DNA from: DASYAE01 sp036501535 | Lineage (GTDB): Bacteria; Actinomycetota; Actinomycetes; Streptomycetales; Catenulisporaceae | Length of the DNA stretch: 64,000 bases | Direction of reading: 5' to 3' | NCBI GenBank assembly: GCA_036501535.1 | Contig: DASYAE010000157.1 | Span: 109,946-173,945 of the forward strand | In this document: piece after piece, positions 26,061-34,298 of the stretch | How positions within the stretch are numbered: the first letter of the stretch is position 1 | Layout of the letters: each line of letters opens with the position of its first letter | Notes under the pieces: model-generated | Databases searched by the model: none | What the model was told of the DNA's origin: nothing | The model's input: only the letters and a program-made list of their open reading frames with translations | Translations under genes and position numbers: made by a program

Positions 26061-27703
26061 ACGCGCCAGCGACCGCGGCAGACGGCCGCCCCGGCATGAC
26101 GCACCGCCAGCTGATGCTCGTCTTCGGCGGGCTGATGCTCGCGCTGCTTCTCGCCGCGCTGGACCAGACGATCGTGTCGACCGCGCTGCTGACCATCGTC
26201 AACGAGCTCAATCCCGTCTCCGGGGCCTCGGAGATGCCGTGGGTGGTCACCGCGTACCTGTTGACCTCGACCGCGGTAACCCCCATCTACGGCAAACTGG
26301 CCGACCTCTACGGCCCCAAGCGAATATTCATCTTCGCCATCCTCCTGTTCCTGGCCGGATCGGTGCTGTCCGGGATGTCGCAGTCGATGGGCGAGCTGAT
26401 CGCGTTCCGGGCGGTGCAGGGCCTCGGCGGCGGCGGCCTGATGTCGCTGGTCTTCACGATCATCGGCCAGGTGGTCCCGCCCCGCGAGCGCGGCAAGTAC
26501 ACCGGCCTGTTCACCAGCGTCTTCATGCTGGCCATGGTCATCGGCCCGCTGATCGGCGGCTTCTTCACCGACCAGCACGCGCTGCTGGGCATCACCGGCT
26601 GGCGCTTCATCTTCTACGTCAACCTCCCGGTCGGCCTGGCCGCGCTGCTGGTGATCTCCGCGGCGCTGCACGTCAACGAGACCCGGGTCAAGCACCGGAT
26701 CGACTACGCCGGGGCGGCGCTGATCACCGCGGCGGCGAGCAGCACGCTGCTGGCCGCGCAGCTCGGCGCGAACGGGCAGTACGCCTGGGGCTCGGCCGTG
26801 GTCCTCGCCCTGTTCGCGGCCGGTGCGGCGCTGTTCGCGGGGTTCGTGGTCTGGGAGCTGAAGGCGGCATCAGAGCCGATCCTGCCGATGCACCTGTTCA
26901 GCAACTCGATCTTCACCGTGTCCAACATGATCGCCTTCGTCGTCGGCGTGACGATGATGGGCTCGCTGATCTACCTCTCGGTCTACCTGCAGTTCGTGGT
27001 CGGGTACTCGCCGACCATGGCGGGCCTGGCGATCCTGCCGATGATGGCGGGCATCATGCCGGTCTCGATCATCGGCGGCCGGATCATCTCGCGCATCGGC
27101 AAGTACCGGATCTTCCCGATCATGGGCACGGCGATCGCGGTGGTCGGCATGTTCCTGCTGTCGCAGCTGAGCGTGAGCAGCTCGGCGGAGCAGCGCGGCC
27201 TGTACATGTTCGTGCTGGGTGTCGGGCTCGGCATGGTCATGCCGGTGCTGACCCTCGCGGTGCAGAACTCGCTGCCGCTCAAGGAGATCGGCACCGGGAC
27301 CGCCGCGAGCCTGTTCTTCCGGAACATGGGCAGCTCGTTCGGCACCGCGATCTTCGGCGCGATCCTGACCAACCGGCTCGGGCACTACTTCACCCAGTCG
27401 CTGCCGGCCAGCGCGCAGAAGCAGGCCGCGGGCCTGGGCACCAGCCTGGACCGGACACAGCTGGACAAGGCGACCGCGGGGCACCCGGCCTTCGAAGCGG
27501 CGATCCTGCACGACTTCGTGGAGGCGATGTCGGTGGTGTTCACCACCGCCGCGGTGATCATGGTCGTCGCGTTCGTGCTGAGCCTGTTCCTCAAGCAGGT
27601 CGAGCTGCGCTCGATGGGCGGCGGCGGCGACCGGCCGGCGGCGCAGGGCTCGCCCGACGGCGCCGCGGCCGAGGTCGAGGCACCCGCGCCCGCGCTGCAC
27701 TGA
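26057..27703 (+). CDS. MFS multidrug exporter, DHA2 family (14 TM)
   Basis: 548 aa. The ATG at 26057 overlaps the marR stop. The protein is hydrophobic throughout with 14 predicted helices. DHA2 marks include LDQTIVSTALLTIVNEL in helix 1, WVVTAYLLTSTAVTPIYGKL with the D-x-x-G-x-K/R-like loop (KLADLYGPKR), the FRAVQGLGGGGLMSL motif, and the antiporter motif C region MLAMVIGPLIGGFFTD. Such proteins expel lipophilic drugs, dyes or an endogenous antibiotic in exchange for protons across the cytoplasmic membrane. The operon partner MarR provides ligand-controlled expression. A hairpin terminator lies 62 bases downstream. Substrate unknown. Confidence 0.93.
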   Translation: MNAPATAADGRPGMTHRQLMLVFGGLMLALLLAALDQTIVSTALLTIVNELNPVSGASEMPWVVTAYLLTSTAVTPIYGKLADLYGPKRIFIFAILLFLAGSVLSGMSQSMGELIAFRAVQGLGGGGLMSLVFTIIGQVVPPRERGKYTGLFTSVFMLAMVIGPLIGGFFTDQHALLGITGWRFIFYVNLPVGLAALLVISAALHVNETRVKHRIDYAGAALITAAASSTLLAAQLGANGQYAWGSAVVLALFAAGAALFAGFVVWELKAASEPILPMHLFSNSIFTVSNMIAFVVGVTMMGSLIYLSVYLQFVVGYSPTMAGLAILPMMAGIMPVSIIGGRIISRIGKYRIFPIMGTAIAVVGMFLLSQLSVSSSAEQRGLYMFVLGVGLGMVMPVLTLAVQNSLPLKEIGTGTAASLFFRNMGSSFGTAIFGAILTNRLGHYFTQSLPASAQKQAAGLGTSLDRTQLDKATAGHPAFEAAILHDFVEAMSVVFTTAAVIMVVAFVLSLFLKQVELRSMGGGGDRPAAQGSPDGAAAEVEAPAPALH

Positions 27704-27764
27704 GCGTGGCGCACTGATCGCGTCCAGTCCGCAGGACGGGGCTGACCCGGACTGACAGAGCGTC

Positions 27765-27798
27765 AGGGGCCCCGACCGGTTCGCCGGTCCGGGCCCCT
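27765..27798 (+). terminator. UUCG-capped hairpin terminator of the exporter operon
   Basis: Arms AGGGGCCCCGACCGG and CCGGTCCGGGCCCCT pair at 14 of 15 positions around a TTCG loop. This is a very stable stem, between the exporter stop and the next gene. Confidence 0.85.
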
Positions 27799-27836
27799 CG
27801 CGTGTGTCCGCCGGCGAGCCTCACTACGCTGGCCGG

Positions 27837-30374
27837 ATGCATCTGCGTCCGGCACCAGCCAGCCTCGTCCGCGCCGCGGCCGGGGTCCTCGCGCTGGGCG
27901 CCGCACTGCTCGCGCTGCTGGCCGGGGCGGGCTCGGCGCAGGCGGCGAGCCGGGCGGGGGGCGACTCGGCGGGCGCGCCAGCCGGGCACGTGGTCGTGCT
28001 CGGGATCGACGGACTGCAGTGGAGCGACATCACCGCGAAGGACACGCCGACGCTTTATGCGCTGGCCGGACACAGCGACATCGCCTCGCTGGTCGTGCGG
28101 GCCGCATCGGACACGACGTGTCCGGCCGACGGCTGGATGACGCTCGGCAGCGGCTCGCGCAGCTCGGCCGGAACGGTGCAGCAGTACCCGCCGGGCACGA
28201 GCGCGGTGGCTTCGCTCGGCTCGCTGCCGACGAAGTACTGCGCGCCGCTGCCACAGGTGCCCGACGCGGCGTCCGCCATTGCGGGCGGCAAGGCCGCGGC
28301 GTTCCAGATCCCGGACTACCACAGCCGGTACATCGCACCGAATGCGGCCTATTCATACGCGCCGGTCTACGGCTCGCTCGAAGCGCCTATCGCCAAGGCC
28401 GGCGGTTGTGTAGCGGCCTCGGGCGCCGGGGCGACGCTGGCGGCGGCGAATTCGCAGGGCCGGGTGAGTGACTACCTCGGCCCGCCGAGCAGGCTGGCCG
28501 AGAACTCGTTCAGCCGCTGCGCACTCACCCTGGTGGACCTCGGCGGTGCGAGCGAGCTGCGACCGACGTCGACCAGCGCGCAGCCCGTGCCGCCGGTGCT
28601 GCAGCAGTCGCCCTACAGCCTGATCGACGCCGAAGTCGCGGCCCTGCTCAAGAAGCTGCCGGCGAACACGACGGTGGTCGTCGCCGGGCTGGCGGACAAC
28701 GAGTTCCTGTCGCACCTGCACGCGGTGATGGTGAGCGGGACCGCAGCCGACGGAGCCTCATTCACCGGCGGCCGGCTGCTCTACACCTCTTCCACGCGGC
28801 AGCCCGGGCTCGTGCAGACCCTCGACCTGACGCCCTCGCTGCTGCGCTGGGTCGGCCTGACGCCGCAACAGATCACCGCGGCCGATCCGAAGCCGCTGAC
28901 GGGGGCGGCGATCACCTCCTCCGGCAGCACGCCGGGCACCGCGGCCGATCCGGCGCCCGCGATCGCCGACCAGGTGAATCTGGAAACCGCCAACTACGTG
29001 TACGGCCAGACGAATGGACGCTTCGTCGGCGGGATGGCAAACACCTGCGTGATCCTGATGTGGGTCGCCATCGGCGTGTTCCTCACCGTGCGCTGGCTGC
29101 CCGAGCGCCTCTCCCCCGGCCGGTTCGCGGCGCGGCTGCCGTGGCTGGCCTACTGGCGCAAGGCGCTGATGGCCATCGTCGTCCTGTGGGCCGCGCTGTT
29201 CGCCGCGATCACGCCGGCCTCGTTCCTGGCCAACTTCACCGGCTGGTCCGCCTCCAGCGCGCCGGGACCGTTCCTCTACACGGCGGTCATCGTCATCGCG
29301 GTCGTGCTGGGCCTGATCGCACTGGCTGTCTGCCAGATCCGCGCGCTGCGCGACCTGCCGCTCGCCCCGGCCGGCCTGCTCAGCCTGGCCACCCTCGCGA
29401 TCATCGGCCTCGACGTGATGACCGGCTCGCACCTGCAGGCGCAGACCCCGTTCGGCCTGTCCTACACGATCGGCGGGCGCTTCTTCGGGATCGGCAACAG
29501 CGCGATCGGCGTCTACTGCGCCAGTGCGATGATCGGCTCGGCCTTCATCGCCTCGCTCGTCCTGCCGCGCCGCGGCCCCGGCGAGATCCCCACGCACCAG
29601 TGGCCTGACACGCTTCGCGAGGCCGCGACCGGGTGGCTCGCCCGCGCGGTGCCGACCCGGTCCGGCCTGACCAGGCTGCCCGACGCGCAGCGCGCCGACC
29701 GGCGGCGGGCCCTGATCCTCGTCGGCGCGATCGCGGTGTTCGCCATCGCCGCCTGCGGCTGGCCGACCTGGGGCGCGAAGGTCGGCGGCACGATCGCGAT
29801 GGTGCCCGGCTTCGTGCTGCTGCTCTTCCTGGTCGCCGGGCTGCGGATCACCTGGCGCAAGCTGGCCCTGGCCGGGATCAGCGGCGTGGTGCTGATCAGC
29901 GCGCTGGCCGTGCTGAACTACCTGCAGCCGGCCGGCAGCCGCTCGCACCTGGGCAACTTCGTCGGCTCGATCTTCGACGGCACCTGGAGCACCACGCTGC
30001 ACCGCAAGATCGACACCGCGCTCTCCTCGGTGCACAACGACTGGTTCAGCGGCTACGTGCCGTGGATCCTCGGATGGTGCCTGGTCGCCGTGGTGGCGCC
30101 GCGGCTGATCGGCTCCCGTTCGATGGCGCTGGTCTACGCGCGCGAGCCGCTCATCCGCTGCGCGCTGTGGCTCACCCTGGTCACTGTCATCATCGGCATG
30201 TTCGTGGACGACTCGGCTGTGCTGGTGCCGAAGATGGCCCTGTTCGTCGCCTTTCCGTTGGCCGTGCTCAGCGCCGCGCGGACGCTCGACGCGACCGCGC
30301 CGCAGCCGGTGGCGGTGCCGGGCGAGTCGGTGCCGGACGAGCCCATAACCGATCCGGACTCGATCGAGGCCTGA
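27837..30374 (+). CDS. Large membrane protein with extracellular phosphatase-like domain
   Basis: 845 aa from the ATG at 27837. A signal-like segment (about 8-35) leads to an extracellular domain. This begins HVVVLGIDGLQWSDITAKDT, with TCPADGWMTLGSGSRSS, and later TSSTRQPGLVQTLDLTPSLL, the start and end elements of the alkaline-phosphatase superfamily (sulfatases, phosphotransferases). Metal-binding His clusters are not obvious, so catalysis is doubtful. From about residue 400 there are some ten transmembrane helices. Similar large proteins occur in many actinobacteria without known function; envelope phosphotransfer or glycopolymer modification is inference. It stands alone between two terminators or promoters. 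Confidence 0.72.
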   Translation: MHLRPAPASLVRAAAGVLALGAALLALLAGAGSAQAASRAGGDSAGAPAGHVVVLGIDGLQWSDITAKDTPTLYALAGHSDIASLVVRAASDTTCPADGWMTLGSGSRSSAGTVQQYPPGTSAVASLGSLPTKYCAPLPQVPDAASAIAGGKAAAFQIPDYHSRYIAPNAAYSYAPVYGSLEAPIAKAGGCVAASGAGATLAAANSQGRVSDYLGPPSRLAENSFSRCALTLVDLGGASELRPTSTSAQPVPPVLQQSPYSLIDAEVAALLKKLPANTTVVVAGLADNEFLSHLHAVMVSGTAADGASFTGGRLLYTSSTRQPGLVQTLDLTPSLLRWVGLTPQQITAADPKPLTGAAITSSGSTPGTAADPAPAIADQVNLETANYVYGQTNGRFVGGMANTCVILMWVAIGVFLTVRWLPERLSPGRFAARLPWLAYWRKALMAIVVLWAALFAAITPASFLANFTGWSASSAPGPFLYTAVIVIAVVLGLIALAVCQIRALRDLPLAPAGLLSLATLAIIGLDVMTGSHLQAQTPFGLSYTIGGRFFGIGNSAIGVYCASAMIGSAFIASLVLPRRGPGEIPTHQWPDTLREAATGWLARAVPTRSGLTRLPDAQRADRRRALILVGAIAVFAIAACGWPTWGAKVGGTIAMVPGFVLLLFLVAGLRITWRKLALAGISGVVLISALAVLNYLQPAGSRSHLGNFVGSIFDGTWSTTLHRKIDTALSSVHNDWFSGYVPWILGWCLVAVVAPRLIGSRSMALVYAREPLIRCALWLTLVTVIIGMFVDDSAVLVPKMALFVAFPLAVLSAARTLDATAPQPVAVPGESVPDEPITDPDSIEA

Positions 30375-30411
30375 AGCCGCGCAGCCGAAACGGTTGTGCG
30401 ACAGTCGGGGC

Positions 30412-31158
30412 ATGGACTTCGAGGGCCATCTCAAGGCTCTGCGCGAGCAGGGGCCGCTCGTGGTGCAGGCGGCCGAGCAGGCCGGGCTGGACGCGCCGAC
30501 GCCGACCTGCCCGCAGTGGCGGGTCGCGGACCTGCTCGCCCACGTCGGCGGCGTGCACCGCTGGGCGACCGGGTACATCGGGACCGGGCTGGACCGGCTG
30601 CCGACCCAGGAGGAGCGCGACGTGCTCTTCGCCACCCCGGCCGACGAGGAACTGCTGCCGTGGTATCGGGATGCACACCGGGCCCTGGTGAGCGCCCTCG
30701 AGGCCCCGGACGCCGGGGCGAACACGATCTGGAGCTTCTACCCACAGGCACCCGCGCCGATCGCATTCTGGGCCCGGCGCCAGGCGCACGAGGCCGCGAT
30801 CCACCGCGCCGACGCGCAGATCGCGGCCGGGATGCCGGTCGAGTTCGACCCCGGATTCGCCGCGGACGGCATCGGCGAGCTGCTCGGCGGCTTGCTGGCC
30901 CGCCCCCGCGGCAGCCTGGTCGCCGACCCGCCGACGAGCCTCGGCGTCAGCGCGACCGACGCCGAGGCGGAGTGGACCCTGCTGATCGGCCGCGATTCGC
31001 GCACCGCGATCCCGGAGCGGCGCGAGGCGGACTGTCTGCTGCGCGGCCCCGCACGTGACCTGTACCTGCTGCTGTGGAACCGCGCCGGGGTCGAGGGGAT
31101 TGAGGTGCGCGGAGATTCTGCGGTGCTCGACCTGTGGCGGAGCAAGGCGGGAATCTGA
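30412..31158 (+). CDS. Maleylpyruvate isomerase family mycothiol-dependent protein
   Basis: 248 aa; ATG at 30412 (a GTG at 30394 would add six residues). The N-terminal DinB-like four-helix domain carries CPQWRVADLLAHVGGVHRWA, the metal-binding His region of the MDMPI_N family (TIGR03083). A conserved RRQAHEAAIHRADA lies near residue 125, where two more His ligands fall. The C-terminal domain (about 165-248) is the SCP2-like companion module. Characterised relatives use mycothiol to isomerise maleylpyruvate, but most members have unknown substrates. Its presence fits a mycothiol-making actinomycete. Confidence 0.88.
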   Translation: MDFEGHLKALREQGPLVVQAAEQAGLDAPTPTCPQWRVADLLAHVGGVHRWATGYIGTGLDRLPTQEERDVLFATPADEELLPWYRDAHRALVSALEAPDAGANTIWSFYPQAPAPIAFWARRQAHEAAIHRADAQIAAGMPVEFDPGFAADGIGELLGGLLARPRGSLVADPPTSLGVSATDAEAEWTLLIGRDSRTAIPERREADCLLRGPARDLYLLLWNRAGVEGIEVRGDSAVLDLWRSKAGI

Positions 31159-31179
31159 CGGGTCGACGGCGGGCGCGTG

Positions 31180-32193
31180 TCAGAGCTCGGCCACGCTCCA
31201 GTACAGCTCGGGCCGGAAGATCATCGCGGCGGCGCCGATCAGGCCGGCCTCCTGGCCGAGCCCGGCGGGCACGACCCGGATCCCGCGCGCGTAGTCGAGG
31301 CCGATCCGCTCGCGCAGGGTGGTGTGCAACGGGTCGAACAGCAGCGATGCGGCCTGCGAGAAGCCGCCTCCTATGGCCACCACCTCGAGGTCGCAGAGCG
31401 TGGCCACCGAGGCGATCGCGATGCCGAGTGCGCGGCCGGCCCGGCGCAGCGCGGCGACCGCTATCGGGTGGCCGCGCCTGGCGTCGTCGGCCAGGTCGAC
31501 CCCGGTGCGCTGCTCCGGGGGCAGTCCCTCGCGCCACCCCCGGTCGGAGGCCCAGCTGGTCAGCCGGGGGCCCGAGGCCACCGCCTCCAGGCAGCCGACC
31601 GCGCCGCAGCGGCACAGCGGCTCTTCTTCGTGCACGATCACGTGGCCGATGTGCCCGGCGTTGCCGGTGCGCCCGTCGATCAGCTTGCCGTCCAGGATCA
31701 GGCCGCCGCCCACACCGGTGGACACCACCATGCCGAGCATGTTCGTGGACTGCTGGCCGGCGCCGCGCCAGTGCTCGGCGGCCGCGACGCACATCGCGTC
31801 GTTGCGCAGCCGGACCGGCAGGCCGGGGAAGGCGTCGGCGAGCCGGGCGCGCAGCGGGAAGCCGCGCCAGGCCGGGATGTTCAGCGGCGAGACCTCGCCC
31901 TGCGGCCAGCGCATCGGGCCGCCGCAGCCGACCCCGACCCCGGCGATCTGCTCGCCGCCGCCCGAGCCGCCGGAGCCGCCAGAGCCGCCGGTCTGCGCGG
32001 GGAGCGACTTGAGCTGGCCGATCAGGGACATGACGGTGCGGAACATCCCCTCGCCGCCGTCCGGGTCGACCGAGTGCGGGGTGGCGGTGCGCAGGGTCTC
32101 CAGCACCCTGCCCTCGCTGTCCACGACACCGACGGCGAGCTTCGTGCCGCCGATGTCCACGGCGAGGGCCAGCCGCCCGCTCGAGTCCTCCAC
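31180..32193 (-). CDS. ROK-family sugar kinase (glucokinase-like)
   Basis: 337 aa; the GTG at 32193 is preferred because AAGGAAGAGAG precedes it. LALAVDIGGTKLAVGVVD (phosphate loop) opens the fold. RNDAMCVAAAEHW holds the catalytic Asp (about residue 130), and CRCGAVGCLEAVASG is the ROK zinc site C-x-C-G-x2-G-C-x-E, so it is a kinase rather than a ROK repressor (no HTH). It phosphorylates glucose, N-acetylglucosamine or another hexose in the cytosol. An unusual Gly-Ser linker, GGSGGSGGSGGG, interrupts the N-terminal domain near residue 70. It diverges from the GDPD gene. Confidence 0.9.
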   Translation of the reverse strand: MEDSSGRLALAVDIGGTKLAVGVVDSEGRVLETLRTATPHSVDPDGGEGMFRTVMSLIGQLKSLPAQTGGSGGSGGSGGGEQIAGVGVGCGGPMRWPQGEVSPLNIPAWRGFPLRARLADAFPGLPVRLRNDAMCVAAAEHWRGAGQQSTNMLGMVVSTGVGGGLILDGKLIDGRTGNAGHIGHVIVHEEEPLCRCGAVGCLEAVASGPRLTSWASDRGWREGLPPEQRTGVDLADDARRGHPIAVAALRRAGRALGIAIASVATLCDLEVVAIGGGFSQAASLLFDPLHTTLRERIGLDYARGIRVVPAGLGQEAGLIGAAAMIFRPELYWSVAEL

Positions 32194-32528
32194 GCGCTCT
32201 CTTCCTTCCGTTCGGACCGCCAAAGTCGTGCGGCCTGCCGTTACCGGCGAGGATCAGGTTATCGGCAGGGTGTGCACAGCACGATGGACGCGAATGGACC
32301 GATTTGGGCACCGACACGAAACCGGCTGCGAGGCCGGTCCCGGCCGCCGCCGAGCGGTCCGGCGTTTCCCTGTACACGCGGCGGACCAGCGCCATCCGCT
32401 ATGCTCGCGCTTCGACTCGGGGTGGGAACGGCGCGGCCGCGGATGCAACGCGGCGCGCGCGTTACGCGTCTGTGATGACGCGGCTTGCTCGCAGTGCCGC
32501 GATGGCGGGTCGGGAAGGGGGTAAAGCG
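32194..32528. other. 335-bp divergent intergenic region
   Basis: Lies between the ROK kinase and the GDPD lipoprotein. No gene supported; the open frame leading into the GDPD gene lacks coding character. I see no clear operator or repeat. Confidence 0.5.
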
Positions 32529-33575
32529 GTGCGCAGCAAGCGTTCGGGCAGGCGCCGGGCGACCAGGCGGCTCTGGCTCGCAACGGCGCTGATCGCGGCA
32601 CTTGTCGCGGGAACGGCCGGATGCGGCTCCGGCACGCCGAAGGCCACCGGCTCCCCGAAGGCCGCGGTGAATCTCCAGCCGGGGCACCAGAGTTCGCCGA
32701 GCGCTTCGGCCAGCCGGTCCGCCGGCGCCCCGCCGTTCGCGAGCCTGTCGCCGGGCTCTTCGGCCTCCGCCGGCGCGAGCGGCGCGACCTCCTCGACCTG
32801 CTCGGTGCCGATGCTGATCGCGCACCGCGGCGAGGGCGGGAATCCGGCCGCGTTCCCGGAGGACACCTCGGCGGCCGAGGTCGACGCGGTCCAGCACGGC
32901 GCGAGCATGATGAACGCCGACGTGCAGTGGACCTCGGACGACGTCCCGGTGGTGATCCACGACACGACGCTCGACCGGACCACGAACGGCACCGGCCCGG
33001 TCGCGAACGTGACGGCGGCTCAGTTCACCGCGCTGGACTTGAAGGGCAACAACGGCGCGCTGTTCCCGGGCCCGCTGCATCCGCAGACGCTGGCGCAGTT
33101 CATCGCGGCCGTCGAGAGCACCGGCGTGCCGCTGATCCTGCAGATGGAGTCGGATCCGCTCAAGGCGCCGGCGCAGGGCGAGACGGCGATCGAGAGCTTC
33201 GCGAGCGCGATCCAGGGCTCGGGCTACGCCTCGAAGATCGTCTTCAGCGCCTGGTACGCCGACGACGTGTCCGCGTTCGACACGATAGATCCGGGCATGC
33301 GCATGGCCCTGATCCAGGAGACCAGCGATCCGACGTCGGCGCAGGTGCTCTCCACCGGCGCGACGATCCTGTACATCGACTACGTCGGCGTGACGGCGGC
33401 CGAGGTCGCGGCCTGGCACGCGGGCGGCCTGACGGTCTGGGTGTGGACGCCGCCGGACAGCGGGAGCTGGGCCTCGCTGACCTCGATGGGGGTCGACGGG
33501 ATCGCGACCAACTGGGTCTCCGCGTACATCGATTGGGCCAAGCCGGCGCAGCCCTGTGCGGCGACTGCCGCTTGA
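32529..33575 (+). CDS. Glycerophosphodiester phosphodiesterase lipoprotein
   Basis: 348 aa. The GTG at 32529 has GGGAAGGGGG upstream and gives a classical lipoprotein signal: basic start RSKRSGRRRATRRLW, hydrophobic core, lipobox VAGTAGC (Cys about residue 32). A Ser/Pro-rich linker follows, then the GDPD TIM barrel with LIAHRGEGGNPAAFPEDT (catalytic H-R-G and P-E), DVQWTSDDVPVVIHDTTLDR with the second His, and the late VWVWTPPDSG strand. It cleaves glycerophosphodiesters, possibly teichoic-acid breakdown products, at the outer membrane face. It abuts the convergent methyltransferase gene with no gap. Confidence 0.92.
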   Translation: MRSKRSGRRRATRRLWLATALIAALVAGTAGCGSGTPKATGSPKAAVNLQPGHQSSPSASASRSAGAPPFASLSPGSSASAGASGATSSTCSVPMLIAHRGEGGNPAAFPEDTSAAEVDAVQHGASMMNADVQWTSDDVPVVIHDTTLDRTTNGTGPVANVTAAQFTALDLKGNNGALFPGPLHPQTLAQFIAAVESTGVPLILQMESDPLKAPAQGETAIESFASAIQGSGYASKIVFSAWYADDVSAFDTIDPGMRMALIQETSDPTSAQVLSTGATILYIDYVGVTAAEVAAWHAGGLTVWVWTPPDSGSWASLTSMGVDGIATNWVSAYIDWAKPAQPCAATAA

Positions 33576-34298
33576 TCAGAGATCTTGGGCCGAGGCGATC
33601 GCGGTGCCCAGGATGTGCGGGCCGGTCGGGCGCTGCAGCCGGGTGTCCGGGAAGGCGAAGCGCTCGCAGCGCTCCAGGGCGAAGCCGGCCTGCTCGATCG
33701 ACGCCGCAGTGTCGCGCGCGCAGTGGCAGCCCCCGGCGACCAGCGGCCAGAGCCGGCTCGCGTCGAGCGCCCGCTGCAGTCCGGCGACCGGGCCGGAGGC
33801 GGCGCGCACGTGCTCGAGGAAGTGCAGCCGGCCGCCCGGTCGCAGCACCCTGCGGATCTCGCGCAGCGCCGCCTGCTGGTCCCGGACCGAGCACAGCACG
33901 AGGGTGACCACCGCCGCGTCGAAGGAGCGGTCGCCGGCCGGGATCCGCTCGGCGCTGCCGGCCACCACCTCGGCCGGCACGCCCGCCGCGCGGGACGCGG
34001 CGGCCGCCAGCCCCCGCATGTGCGCGTCGGGCTCGACCGCGACGATCCGGGTCACCGCGGCCGGGTAGAACCCGAAGTTCGGGCCGTGGCCGGGGCCGAC
34101 CTCGACCACCTCGCCGGCCAGGCCGGCCAGCGCCTTGCGGCGGACCTCGGCGAAGCCGAGCCGGTCGGTCGCCGCGGCGACCTTCGGGTACCACCAGGTG
34201 AACAGGCGGTGCCTTATCCCGGACCCGGTCTCGGTCCCACTCTCGGTTTCGGACCCGGTCCCCGATTCACCCGCCGACGGCGTCAGATCTTCGCCCAT
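33576..34298 (-). CDS. Class I SAM-dependent methyltransferase
   Basis: 240 aa from the ATG at 34298, overlapping the end of the preceding GT-C gene by 16 bases. After a repeated Gly/Ser/Glu/Thr leader (SGTGSETESGTETGSG) comes RHRLFTWWYPKVAAATDRLG, then motif I VVEVGPGHGPNFGFYP, the acidic end of strand 2 (IVAVEPDAHM), and post-motif LVLCSVRDQQAALREIRRVL with RPGGRLHFLEHV. This is the UbiE/phospholipid methyltransferase-like layout (Methyltransf_11). As last gene of the GT2-GH26-GT-C operon it may methylate a sugar or lipid of the polymer, but that is inference; a lipid substrate is equally possible. Confidence 0.88.
   Translation of the reverse strand: MGEDLTPSAGESGTGSETESGTETGSGIRHRLFTWWYPKVAAATDRLGFAEVRRKALAGLAGEVVEVGPGHGPNFGFYPAAVTRIVAVEPDAHMRGLAAAASRAAGVPAEVVAGSAERIPAGDRSFDAAVVTLVLCSVRDQQAALREIRRVLRPGGRLHFLEHVRAASGPVAGLQRALDASRLWPLVAGGCHCARDTAASIEQAGFALERCERFAFPDTRLQRPTGPHILGTAIASAQDL

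Noticed and set aside
28758..30725. A 655-codon minus-strand frame
   Set aside because: Arg/His/Gly-rich shadow antisense to the phosphatase-like membrane protein; no domain, typical of 70% G+C third-position bias.
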